From: Ramazzottius varieornatus
Lineage: Eukaryota; Tardigrada; Eutardigrada; Parachela; Ramazzottiidae
DNA: 64,000 nucleotides
Direction of reading: 5' to 3'
Assembly: GCA_001949185.1 (NCBI GenBank)
Contig: BDGG01000015.1
Location: forward strand, 352,314 to 416,313
Made by a program: the position numbers and the translations under genes. Below, piece after piece: positions 46,640-58,111 of the stretch (the first letter of the stretch is position 1; the number at the start of each line of letters is the position of its first letter). The notes under the pieces were generated by a model, which made no database searches, was not told where the DNA came from, and saw only the letters and a list, made by a program, of their open reading frames with translations.

Positions 46640-47313
46640 GTAATTGCTTTGGTAGTTCCGCTGTCACGTGAAGTTGATACAAAAATGCTGTCGGGCTTCA
46701 TTGAGTGGAGGATAGAATGAGCAATTCACGTAATAATGTGTCAACGATACATTGTATCGCCTGACTGTCTGTCGCGACATTGTTACTTCCCACTTTGTTT
46801 TTCCCTAAAAGCATGGCAATGCCGTGGCCTGAGACCCTGAGCGGGTGCGAGAAAGTTAGGCACACCAGTCAACCCCTTCCGGTCATGTCTACTTGCGCAA
46901 ACATGTTGATGTTAAAGCATCGGACCTCTCTGTGAAGTCTTTACTGAAAAGATAATATTCTGTCCTCAAATTGCTTTGTAATTGCTTTGGTAGTTCCGCT
47001 GTCACGTGAAGTTGATACAAAAATGCTGTCGGGCTTCTTTAAGTGGAGCGAACCCAGACGAGCAATTCGCATTAAAATGTGAAAACGATACATTGTATCG
47101 CCTGGCTGTCTGTCAAGACATTGTTACTTCCTACTTTGTTTTCCCCTACAAACATGGCTATGCCATAGCCTGAAGCCCTGAGCGCGTGCGAGAAAGTTAG
47201 GCACACCAGTCAACCCCTTCCGGTCGTGTCTACTTGCGCAAACATGTTGAGGTTAAAGCATCGGACTCTTCTGTGAAGTCTTTACTGAAAAGACAATATT
47301 GTGTCCTCAAAAC
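46640..47313. repeat. Tandem duplication, two units of about 337 bp
   Basis: Both units begin TGTAATTGCTTTGGTAGTTC (46640 and 46977) and run in the same order through ATACATTGTATCGCCTG, GTTAGGCACACCAGTCAACC and GTGAAGTCTTTACTGAAAAG. Substitutions are scattered. Neither unit has a long open frame. Confidence 0.9.
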
Positions 47314-48056
47314 GCGGGAAGATAACGAAACGAAAGACAAACAACTACACTTAGACAGACTATCCTTTCTTTACATTTAAAACGTAAAACAATTCATCTC
47401 TGTAGTTATATCAGCCCATTATCTATGGCTTCCCTGATCGGAAAAGCCGATCCATTATACCGACCATAGAACATTTGGAACCAGTCCTGGTTTGCTACAG
47501 AGTTTTGGGTGCATTTTGGGTTCAGTAAAGGTTCGTACCTTATCTCCTGCGATTTTGGGCTCTTTCCAAAACTGAAAGATTTCTTAGAAGAAAAAACATT
47601 TTCGACCGAAGCGCTATCGATGACGCCTTCAAAAAACATTTTTACCACGAAATGTTTGACGACTGGGTTTCCCGATGTAAACAATGCATAGAGGTTCGTG
47701 GTGCTTAACACCTTGAGCACCGGGCGGGAAACTCACTTTCCTGGCGCACACTAGTTTGTATGTAGCGAAATTGCAGTTAAACTTTTACTGCTCGATTTTT
47801 CCCGTTTGCCTGAAGAATCAATTTCTCTTCAGACTGCAACTAACGGCCACTGACCAGTAGCTCTACAAAACTGTCTGGATTTTTTTCCGTTCTTGATGAA
47901 ATTCCGTCGTAGCCAGCAAAGTTTTTTCCGGCCAGGCTGTCGGTTGGTGCAGTTTCCAAAATACTTTCAGCTTGAGACCAAACACTTTTGAATCTTGCGA
48001 AAAGATCTGCCCAGTGGTCAAGATAAAATCATGAAGGTTAGGCGTTTTGAGTTGAT
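47314..48056. other. Fragments of nearby repeats, no gene
   Basis: Near 47700-47750, TTAACACCTTGAGCACC and AACTCACTTTCC are inverted versions of segments inside the 48057-48812 element, so broken copies of that family extend here. Confidence 0.45.
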
Positions 48057-48812
48057 AGGTGGCGCACTTTACACCATGTTCCCAAATTTTGGCCGATCGA
48101 GTAGGTTATGATTGGACCACTTTGGCGACACCCTCTAGTTTTGGCCAGTTGAAAAGAAAAGAAAGTGACTTTCCCACCTCGTATTCTCAAAGCATGAAAT
48201 CGCGTGGTGCTCAAGGTGTTAATTTGAAAAGTTGTGAAGCTCGGGCGAACCGGTAGTTTGTAATAAAATCAGCTTGAAAACTTGTTGAACCCCTATGAAT
48301 AATTGTTCAAACAAATTTGTCCCTATGTAGCAACCAAAGCTCTCTGACTTGACCAACTTTGATTTGGTGTCACATTTGAGAGATTACGAAAACCTGTCAG
48401 CGATGAGGCGTCAGGATCAGGATCAAGAAATCCATTCACTGATTCATCGGTGCTATGTTAATGTCGTTTTCTAATTCAGTTAATGGACTTCCTGATCCTG
48501 ATCCTGATCCTGACCCTGACCCTGACGCCTCGTCGCTGAGAGGCTTCCGCGCAGCTTGGAGTACTCTGTGGTGAGCTGTTCGGTCTACCGCAGAATCAGG
48601 TCCGATCAGGTGTTCACCCCTCCGTCTCAATCATAAACGCAATTAACAATTACGCTACTACGCGATTTCATACTCTAAGAATACCAGGGGTGAAAGTCGC
48701 TTTCGTCGCGTTTTGACTGGTGGAAACTTTGGGGCATCACCAGATTCGATCAATCACCACCTCCTTGATTGGCCAAAATTTGGAAAATCAGGCGGAAGTG
48801 CGCCACTTGCCG
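48057..48812. mobile_element. 756-bp inverted-repeat element ending in GTGGCGCACTT
   Basis: Left arm (to about 48240) starts AGGTGGCGCACTT; the right arm (from about 48625) ends GAAGTGCGCCACTT. The arms also share CCAAATTTTGGCC, TATTCT and ATGAAATCGCG in mirrored order, about 185 bp each with clear divergence. The interior has no transposase and contains the hairpin at 48395. The termini match the arm motif of the short GTGGCGCAC hairpins. Confidence 0.7.
48395..48540. repeat. Hairpin whose stem contains a CCTGAT microsatellite
   Basis: GTCAGCGATGAGGCGTCAGG on the left is mirrored by CCTGACGCCTCGTCGCTGAG on the right. The right arm carries about six CCTGAT/CCTGAC units (48490-48528), the left only two or three inverted units, so the array has changed length on one arm. 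Confidence 0.7.
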
Positions 48813-50428
48813 AATGAAACCCTCGGACATCGGAATTTCTTTCTGACCACAGTCCGAGCTTTGACCAAGACCAGAACTGTTTGGAAAGCTGTAACGGTAT
48901 CTTGACTCGAACTCTAATTCTTTAGAAGGCTTTCTATCGATCAGGAGCTTATCAAGAAGCACTTTACTGGCCATGGTGAGATTTATCACAAAACGGAAAA
49001 TTAATATTCGAGTTTCTCAGGAATCGCTAGCCACTGGTCGATGACTGAAACCAGTAGACATCGTGGTTCTTCGGACAAAGCAAAACATTTGAGCCGTACA
49101 TGCTCACGCGCAAGCGCGTTAGGATTAACCACGAAAGTGAGTTTCACCCCTGGTAGCGCAAGCGTTAAAAACACTCAAAACACTCAAGCCTCAATCAAAA
49201 ACACTACATCATCGGCACAGACTTGTCCGTCCACGTACGGCAGTCGCTCCCTATTCCTCAAATTTAGCCAGGAGGTCCAGAAATTAGCTTCGCCTATTCA
49301 GTCCATCTCATCATGTGGATCAGAGTCTATCTTTCTGCCGTACCACTTTCAAGACCGGAGTGGACCGACTGGCGTGAATCCCTTGTGAAAAGCCACTGCC
49401 TGGACTTTGTACTAGTTTCGCTGGAAACCCCTACGCGGAAGGCGAAGTGTCGACCCAACGAAGTCCCGCAGGACTGCTTGGGTTCTGGGGCGGTTTTCTA
49501 CGATGTTTCTTAAATTGATTACATCTGGCTACTCGTCGGGTCTGTTTTTATGCTTAAGGTACCTCCTTTAGCATTTGTCAGTGTAAAAGACCTTATCGTT
49601 TCTTCGTGTGAAACGAAAACAGACCTCGAGGTAACCCCTGTGAGTTTGTGGTATCGGGCATGACCGTTTGAGTGGCAGCCGATCCTTGTTGCCACCTTTT
49701 CTCATACCGTAGTGACGGCGCAGTCCCCGGTACGATAATTTCCTCTAACATGCTCTGTCCTCTAAATTGCTAACCTAACACCCTTTGTCGCGAAGAACTC
49801 TTTGCCTTGAAACTGTCAGTCGGCCCCGAATAACACTTTCTTCTCCCAACCTTGTACTCAGACAACCTCGGCCACAAAAAACCTCGGCCACAAAAAACCT
49901 CGGCAACGAACGACCTCGTACCCGAAGACCTCCTCCCTTGATGATCTCTTTCCCCAACGAACACTTCCTACTAAAAGCATCTCACCCCGAGCCCTAATGA
50001 TCATCGCCGAACAATACCTTGAAACGCCAGTGACAAGCGTACTGTGACATCCCACTTGATAATTTTCTAATCCAACCTCCAAGGTTGTTTCGAGGGATAA
50101 TGCGCTATACTGAGTTCTTCGGAGGCGTATATTATGCATATTATGAAACCATTGTGTGACTTCGATATAGTAGAAATTTTGCCCAGGGCCTGGTCTCCAA
50201 ACACAAAGCATCTTCAGACGGTTGAGGATAATGAAGGGTAATTATGGATACTTCGTATGAACCAATAACGTCATGTGGTCATATACGTACGTACCAAAAT
50301 TGCAATTGGCTTTCTTCTTATCTGCATGATCATAATATTCTGCTGCCGCGGGTTTTGGTTCGTATTGTGTTGTGTTTTAGTAACATCGATTTGAACGTCC
50401 AACCTGTCCAGCTTTTCAACGGATCGAA
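48813..50428. other. Intergenic, no gene recognised
   Basis: A fragment near 49130-49160 (GTGAGTTTCACCCCTGGTA) resembles the arm of the 48057 element. Direct repeats GGCCACAAAAAACCTC occur near 49870. The rest has no coding signal. Confidence 0.4.
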
Positions 50429-51115
50429 ATGGCGGCTGTTTCTAGTATCGCGAACGCCATTTCACCGAAGCTGACTGCAGATCTTTCCTTGTTTAACTAT
50501 TCGTTTGTAACCAACAGTTCACAGCTGAACCAGACGCACCCCAGTACCACAGTCGACGCTGTGAACTGGGAAACTGGAGTGCAGATTACTCTGACCGGCT
50601 TTGCAATATCGAGTCTTTTTTCCGGTGTGGTTATCGACCTTTACATCTTCGCAAGGCACCGATCAATTCGGACACCCTTCAATACCTATATCATATTCGT
50701 CCTTCTGTCCGAACTAGCCGTTTTGACTTTAGCTGTTCTATTTATAGTTCGTCCCTACGACTACAAACAATTGCTGAACCCCGGTCTATGTTGCTTCTGC
50801 TTGACGCTTTTCTACATGGGATGGATCGGTGTTCAAAATGTCGAGGTTCTCATTGCCGTGAACCGATTATGGGCGTGCTTGTTCCCACATCATTACCGGT
50901 TGCATCACACAAGAAGGCTTGCACTTCTGTTGTGTCTGGCTGTGAACATTGTTAACGGCCTGCTGCTGCTACCATTTGTGCCTTGGCCAGTAGTCTCTCG
51001 TGTGCTTAAGAGATGCACCGGAAATCTAGAAAGCGTACCCAGTTACAGCAAATTCGTGGCGGCGTACCTTAGCGCACCTCTGTTCTGTCTGCTTTCCATC
51101 TACCGTGTATTTTAG
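50429..51115 (+). pseudogene. Rhodopsin-type 7TM receptor, trunc. after helix 5
   Basis: An uninterrupted 228-codon frame from ATG. The N-terminus has three sequons (NYS, NSS, NQT), then five hydrophobic helices near residues 52-75, 88-116, 124-150, 167-190 and 205-225. Helix 3 ends EVLIAVNRLWACLFP, with NRL where DRY is usual, a layout like divergent class-A invertebrate receptors. TAG at 51113-51115 falls where intracellular loop 3 would begin, and the same frame stays open past it (LNGADVTITEFGTSRL) to a GT. Helices 6 and 7 are not found before the next gene. Either a relic, or an exon whose donor (CTACC|GTGTAT) joins exons I do not see. Confidence 0.6.
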
Positions 51116-51416
51116 TTAAACGGAGCCGACGTCACCATAACCGAATTCGGGACGAGCCGACTGCGGCATCCAGACGTCAAGGTATCAAGTGCTGCTCCTC
51201 CCTTTCAATGCCCTTATGGTACAGGAATTTCTTAACATGGTGCAGCATCGGTTGTCCTACTATTTATTAATCGGATAGTGTGGACATAATTGAGATATGT
51301 AAAGTATGTTCTGTACACAAACTCTCTACTAATGATTAGTAATGCTCGCTTTTTGTTCCAGGTACTGAAGCTGAAGCGAAGTGGAGGAAGAGGAGCACGA
51401 AAGCGAGGCCACGGTG

Positions 51417-52412
51417 ATGAGACAGTTCAAGGAGGCGCTAATCGAAGAGATGCGCAGCCATTCTTCGCTGTATAACAATGCAAGGAAAACCTTCAAAGAT
51501 ACCAAGATGAAAGCCAACGCTTGGATGTCAGTCGCGAAAGCCCTGAGTAGGTTCTCGGGCTCCGCGGATGAAGAGGGTGAGTCAACTGTTTTCTTGTCCA
51601 TTGATTTTCATGCAGGATTGACGATGAGTTCATAGTCTCTAACGGTACATTCTTTGGCTCAGATGAACAGTTTCGCACCCTGTGTATGAGGACTTGGAAG
51701 GGGCTACGGGAGAGATTCATGAGAGAGCTGAGAGAGGGGAAGAAGAGAAGTGGAGACAAGGGAGAACGGAAGAGGCCTTGGGAGTTTATAAATCAGCTTG
51801 AATTTATTCGACCTTATGTGTGCACTCGCTCGTAAGTATGCTGTTTGAACGGATCCTTCAGTTTGAAAATAAAACTTCTTGTCAATTTTTTTATTTACTC
51901 ACAGGACTAAAGGCAACCTTCTGGCGTCCAAAAAGCTGAAAAACGCTGGAAGCGGACTGACCTCTCAACAGACCCAGCAGAACCAACAGACCCAACTTGT
52001 TTCTGTCGGGCGGGTGGCAGAATCGGATGCAGATGACGCTGACGTATGTTCGCTGCCAGTTCCAGGCTCTCCATTCAGTCCATCGTGTTCTGGAAGTCGA
52101 AAGCGCGGAAAGGCTGACCATAGGTTCTTCGAAGATTACATCCGTAACGATAAGGAATCTACTGACAGGTTCGCGCAAACACCTGTCGCGTCTACGTCCA
52201 GCGGAAGCGATGCTTCGCTGGATGAAGTTGATCTTCAAGGTGGGTACCAGTTCGACTTCCGGTGGATTTTTCCTGTCATAAGCAATATGGTAACAGCTTG
52301 TAATTTTGCAGTTCGCGTTTTGGCGGAAGATCCTGCAAAATATGACAAGCCAGGATACATGCTAGACGAATCAGAAGCGGAAATGGCCACATCTGCCCAA
52401 GAAACTTTGTAG
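51417..52412 (+). CDS. MADF-domain DNA-binding protein (probable Harbinger accessory protein)
   Basis: Exons 51417-51576, 51663-51831, 51905-52239 and 52312-52412; phases agree (1, 2, 1) and give 254 residues. The ATG was chosen because upstream in-frame codons run into TGA. MADF spans about residues 1-90: FKEALIEEMRSHSSLY, ARKTFKDTKMKANAW, RTWKGLRERFMRELR. The tail is Gln/Ser-rich with a basic patch (GSRKRGKADHRFFEDY) and an acidic C-terminus. MADF proteins bind DNA; PIF/Harbinger transposons encode a Myb/MADF-type partner that brings the transposase to the termini and nucleus. The broken Harbinger transposase 0.8 kb away on the opposite strand supports that role. No lesion is visible. A host MADF regulator is the alternative. 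Intron 3 (72 bp) has no stop, so its retention would also be in frame. Confidence 0.85.
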
Positions 52413-52479
52413 TATTGTTTTCTAGTCGGTCAATTATCTCAGATAAATACTTGTGTATTAAATTTGTAATGCACGCCAT

Positions 52480-52485
52480 AATAAA
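52480..52485 (+). terminator. Poly(A) signal AATAAA after the MADF gene
   Basis: AATAAA lies 68 bp past the stop, with a second AATAAA at about 52506. Typical distance for 3'-end formation. Confidence 0.5.
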
Positions 52486-52736
52486 TCAGACTGGAAAGTT
52501 TTCAGAATAAACGAAAGAAAGCAACCGGACGTCAGTCTTATCGGAAAATTAGACAAAACAAAAAGTTTGAACGACAATGATTACGCGTTTTCCACTTATA
52601 CGTTCTGCTTGAGAAACAAGACAGGAAGCTAGAATGTCAGCTAACTGCATACAGTTCTTGAGCTATTTCGGAGGTGTGCGGGTGACCGACGGATCACGCC
52701 ATTGGTCTTTAAAGCTTCCAGAGAATTCAGTTTCTA

Positions 52737-53021
<285 letters not shown>

Positions 53022-53073
53022 TTATTTGGATTAGGAACGTTAGGAACTGAGCAAACAAGTCAACTGATTTCTC

Positions 53074-53129
53074 TTTCCAAGTTGCGCGCGGTTTCAAGTG
53101 TATTACCTTGAAATGTGCGCCACTTGAAG
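53074..53129. repeat. GTGGCGCAC hairpin copy 13
   Basis: CCAAGTTGCGCGC and ATGTGCGCCACTTGAAG flank a loop with CAAGTGTATTACC. It lies 52 bp past the transposase stop. Confidence 0.65.
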
Positions 53130-53181
53130 AAACGATCCCGTTGACTTTCTTGCCAAACTCGTAGCAATCAAATGATAACAC

Positions 53182-54501
53182 TCACGGTTTTCTCTCCTTT
53201 GATAGACCCCTGTCAACCTTTGCGTCCTGCCACGGAATCTGTCCTTCTTTGCTCGAAAAGTAGTCTGTGAACATCTGGCGAACATTGCTGGCTTCCTGCG
53301 ATGATCTCCGACTGTAATAAGCTGGTAAAGCTACCAGATTTTTGGTCTGTTCGTCGATCTGCTTCTCCAGTTCCCACTCCCACACTGACTGGTCCGGATC
53401 AGGATCGTGTCTGATCCACTGAGGAGGAAGATACTTGTCTGCTGGCTTCGCCGTGGCGTCCTTCTGTCTCAGGAAGTTGTGTGGCTAGGATGATTCGCTC
53501 CACTTGTTCCGCACTAGCTTGGATGGTACGACGGTAGACCCTCCAGCGCTGGGCCAGAATACCAAAGGCATTTTCGACGATCCTTCGTGCACGATACAGA
53601 CGATAATTAAAGATATGTTTAGGACGACTAAGCTTGTCTCCCGGAAATAGACACATCAAGTTCTTTTTCAGTGGAAAAGCTTGGTCAGCAACGACGACGT
53701 AGACATCTTCAGGTCCGTAGCTGGCAGTTTTCCGTCTTCTGGTAACTCTAGTGTCCCGTCTTCCAGCTTTTGCCCGAGAAGACTAGCAGTGAATGTGCCA
53801 CTGTCACTCTGCTTACCATAGCCACCCACGTCGATGACTGTAAAGTTGTAGTGAGCATCGACAGGAGCGAGAAGAACCATGGAGAAGTGATCCTTGTAGT
53901 TGTGTTACTGAGAACCCGAGTTGTCAAAAGCCTGCACGCGTACATGCTTTCCGTCCAAGGCGCCGACACAGTTAGGGAAATGCCACAGTCTCTGGAATTC
54001 ATCGGCACTGTTCTTGAAGGATTCTTTTGAGGGTGCTGGAAGGTACTCTGGTTGGAGAGCACGATACAAAGCGGCACACGTTTCGTGGAAGATGTCACCC
54101 ACCGTCGTCTTTCCCAGTCTGAAACTTCCCAGCCACTGTTGCATACGAATCACCGGTCGCAAGAAGCCTACAAACAATAGCATCACGTCAGTCTTCGTAG
54201 TGCCGGCTCATGAGCGAGTCAAATACCTTAGCGTCACAGCCAGACGTTCCTCGGCATGGATTGGAAGTCGATGTGTAGTCTTGTGTTGAATGTGTGGCTC
54301 CACTATCTCCAGTAGTTGGTCAAAGGTCTCGTTGTTCATCCGGAAATACGTGTGGTGCTGTTCCGGATCTTCGCTCCGAATCTCTTGTATCAAAGCATAG
54401 AATTCTCCTTTCTGTTGACGATGCAGATTCACAGGGCGAATGTACATGGAACGGGCTTTCTTTGGACGGTACTGCGATATGTATGCCTTGGCCAGTCTCA
54501 A
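53182..54501 (-). pseudogene. PIF/Harbinger transposase (HARBI1-like), four lesions
   Basis: Reading minus: N-terminal RPVNLHRQQKGEFYAL and YFRMNNETFDQLLEIV, an intron 54226-54168, then RLLATGDSYATVAG. The DDE nuclease shows CVGALDGKHVRV (first Asp), APVDAHYNFTVIDVGGYG, VADQAFPLKKN (second Asp), RLYRARRIVENAFG (Glu), HNFLR, and the natural end SKERKP-TGA at 53182. Lesions: one extra base near 54126; TAA at 53905-53907 where NSGSQ-HNYKDHF should be continuous; a frame change near 53712; a frame change with lost codons near 53482 before HNFLR. The first in-frame ATG is the one in MYIRPV. In the family this cuts and pastes DNA at TWA sites with a Myb/MADF partner. I found no terminal inverted repeats, so element borders are unknown. 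Confidence 0.88.
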
Positions 54502-56370
54502 AAGTTTCTACCGTCTAAAACATCCAGTACTTCAATCCAATCAGACGAACCTGGTTTTTAGACAACATTCTCGATCAGAAATCTGAGGATCACAGAGATA
54601 AGATCAAAGGGAGAATATTATAATTACGACGGAAGGAACGAAAGATCGCGAGCTTGCGGCTTCCGTCAGGTTATGGGCCATAATATGACATGACCTGATA
54701 TCATATGACCTGACGTGCTGTTTTTGACTTAGCGAAGTATGAACGACAGGCACTTTTTACGGAGAACCTGCAAAGACTCAAAACTTTCGAAAAAGTCCGA
54801 AGAAGCTGTCTGCGTCAAAATTCTCGAACGGTTACTCGTCGCACGACTTGCTCGTTTGCTTTTGGTTGTCGTCTTCTGTCGCTCGCCATCTAGTCCGTGT
54901 GTACCTTAAGGGAGCCATGGACATTCTGTAGATCTACAGTACCGTGCGGGCGACTGTCCGCGATCTACAGTGCCGTTGTTTTGTTAAACAAAGCAAAAAA
55001 GGGCGAGGGAGGCCAGAATTGAACCAGCAGCAGCAAACTATCGGCAGCGTAGTTCACACAGAGGAGCAAGGGAGCAGGCCAACTGGCAACAGAGCCGTCT
55101 ACAGACCGTCTACGGTGCACGTTGACCGCACTCCTGCGACCGTACGCTGTGTTCAGATATCCTAGCTATCCGAAAACTGTAGCTGCATCGATGGATAGCT
55201 CAGGTACGCGATGTACAGAATACGCACAGGGTACCCCACCCGTACAGTCAGGAGCGTTTATGCGTTGGGTTTATACTGCTAGGAGATTCGATTTATTGAT
55301 AGTGAAGCTGACAATCAGGCTGGAAATGGCGCGGAAGAGTTCGCCTGATTCTCGATGTATCCGTGTCTCGTATATTTATTATGAGCTGCGAAGGGGCGGT
55401 GTGAGTACTCTCAGACCACTACTGCCGCATTCAAACTGGATCCAAGTTTTGCTGACCCTATATTTAAGCCAGAGCGACACCCCTCTTCATTGAGAGAAAC
55501 ATGTATCGGTACACCGTTCATAGATGCTCCAGTTATTATCAGCGCAAAACCAGACAAACCCACAAAAAGGCAGCGGTGGGTGGGTTTGACAAGAATGCGA
55601 CCGAACACAAGTATTCAAACTGCCAACTAAATATTCCAAAAAGACAACCATCCAACGTGAGTTCCCAGGCAAACAACACCAAAAATGTAACGCCACTACC
55701 ACACGAAGAAATGGTTAACGTACGTACGCCAATGTACGTTTGGCGCTGAAGTCGCTAACGAATCTTTGGCGTATTTTACTCTAAATGAACACGGTAGCAA
55801 GTGCCGGCATTGAGAGGCGTCCTCTGGCATATTAACACTATCACCGGTCGCAAGGTTCGCTGACCTATATTCAAGCCAGAGCGACACCCCCAACACCGAC
55901 ACGAGCGATGGTCACCCCAAGCACTACCACAGCACGAGAAGCCACACTGATATTAGCAAGATCTTTATGAAGTTTGACGAATGTACCGCGCTTAAGCATT
56001 GCTCTTCCATCGACCAGCTAACTTGATGTGGTCAATCGGTATGCCAGATGCACCGGCCGACGTTGCCGCGCCTATCCGAAAACTATGCGACGACTAATTC
56101 GTCCCAAGAAACTGTTTAAGCTAAGAGTTTAGACGCTGTCAAGTCAAAAGTTCTCCCGATTTAAAGGTAAAGCAAGATGAATCAGGAAAATTGAAGTGTT
56201 TTCTAGAGAGGGCATATTTTGAGAAAGATCGAACGGAGCAAGAAGAATGGCCAGTGGTTGATGTAAACAGGAAATCCTGTATAGTTGGTCTTGTCTCACT
56301 TGATGCAGACGCGGAGATAGTCGGCGGAGATTAAAATATCCGACAAGAATAATGGTGGAGTGAGGCAGCG
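54502..56370. other. Intergenic, no gene recognised
   Basis: Only scattered short frames. Two direct 30-plus-bp repeats containing AGCCAGAGCGACACCCC occur near 55450 and 55857, about 405 bp apart. The right border of the Harbinger element should be near the start of this stretch but no TIR was found. Confidence 0.4.
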
Positions 56371-56426
56371 TTGGGAATAGCTTGTGTACTCCGACACATG
56401 TGTCGGAGTACACAAGCTATTCCCAA
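56371..56426. repeat. Perfect 56-bp palindrome with no spacer
   Basis: The arm TTGGGAATAGCTTGTGTACT continuing CCGACACA (56371-56398) is followed directly by its exact reverse complement, TGTGTCGGAGTACACAAGCT to TTCCCAA. 28 of 28 pairs, centre ACATGT. Confidence 0.95.
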
Positions 56427-57926
56427 ATAGCCAAGGAAAGCTAAGTTGAATGCTGACCAAAGCAAGATTTTATCTATTCGCCCAGATTTTCTCCTCGCTT
56501 AATGCGTTGCTTGAGCAATTTCACTGTACTGCCAATTCGCCGGTCGGGACGGGGTTTCAACAGTCTGGACCACCCTTTTAGAATCAAAGACAGATGAGGG
56601 TCGTTCGCACAAGGATCAGGGAACCCTTGTTCCAGATGCTGCTTCCGGACTGCTGCTACGTACACGGCTCCCGTACTCGCGGAAACTTCTCATCAAAAAG
56701 GAATGCTTCAAATCGATGCCACGGACGCACTCTCTGCAGGCTCCTCAGTCGCCCACTACCGTGTGCGGCTGCGGTCAATGAGTAGGAAGACTGGCCAGGC
56801 TGAAATCCTGTCTGCCACTGTCCGCAATGGGGAGGCGCGCTTATCAGAAATTTGGACGCATGTCGACGCATAACTGGAATTCTCTATCGCATAGTTGTCG
56901 GATATTCCAACCAAAAGATAAGGTGACGGCTTCCATGCGCTGCCAAAGTGCAAAATAAACACACTTCCTCATAGACTCCCATGTTAAGTTTCCTGGCTAA
57001 CCATTAACTTAATCCCAGCCATTGTTCTACGCATTAAGCGGAACTCAAACACGATCCATTTTACGCAGAGAAAGTACGTGAAACTGGCTTGGATGAAAGA
57101 GATACGTCTGCGAACTGGTTTCAGAAGATAGAAGTCAAGCCGGACCGCTGTCAAGACTCGAGAAAAAGCTCTAATTCCTATAAAGCAGAAGTGCGCGAGT
57201 GAAACGGAGTAAATTCATCTGTCACGCTATCGGATCACCAGCCGGCTTCGAAGAAATGTCTGCTTTCTCTACTGCGTTTCTATTTCAGGCAAAAACCAGG
57301 GTCCCGGTTTCCCCTATTTAGTGTATGAACTTGGCACACACGGTGTCAACCAATGTTGAAGGCCAGTTCAAGGTATTAACGGCGCATAGACACTCCGTTT
57401 TGATAAATTTGCTTTCTTGCGAGCAGCTGTTGCCCTGTGCACTCACAGAAGAATAATTCGCTTCGCAGAATCCGGCGGTTTGGAAGACATCTCCTGGTCA
57501 CCGTTCACCACAAAACGTGCACAACGAACGACCAACCGCAGTCTGTAGTATCGGTACATTGGTGGTGAGACCGACAAAACGGAAGTGTACTGGTATGTCT
57601 AACTTACGTACCAGCAGTCAACGTACTGTAGGCAGGACGGTCATTCCCAAGTGGATTTGGATGAAGCCGCATCCTTTCAACGTTGCCCTTCGGATACCAT
57701 CCTCGGCTGAAAACATGTTTTCGAAAGGTGCAGGAACCAGCCTGTCAAACTTGTCTGCAAACAAAACAATTTGCACACAAATTCGTTTCTGATTTGCCGA
57801 ACGAGATGTATGATCGTATGCAAACTGAAGAGCCATAGATTCGACAAGCCCTACGGAAACCATGAATGCTATTAAGACGAGTGCGTCTTTTGGGACCTAC
57901 TGCTATCTGGCGAGCTACAAATACAG
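56427..57926. other. No gene seen
   Basis: Open frames are short and lack splice context or domains. Confidence 0.4.
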
Positions 57927-58111
57927 TATACGCACGATGGGTAATTCTGGGACAGTAAAAATCATGGGTTAGACCTTTTCGCTACGGCGGTACGGAAGCA
58001 CATACGTACGCGACTGATTCACACTAATGCACTTTTCAACACTTTTTTACGGTTGAATTTCTCTTTTGCCGTCCTTTCCGCCTGTCCCATAATTGACCCA
58101 TCGTACATGTA
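57927..58111. mobile_element. TA-flanked MITE, family A copy 2
   Basis: TATACGCACGATGGGTAATT opens the copy; CCCATAATTGACCCATCGTA closes it. The interior has the copy-1 segments in reverse order (CCTTTTCGCTACGGCGGTAC, TTTACGGTTGAATTTC), so it is inserted in the opposite orientation. Confidence 0.75.
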
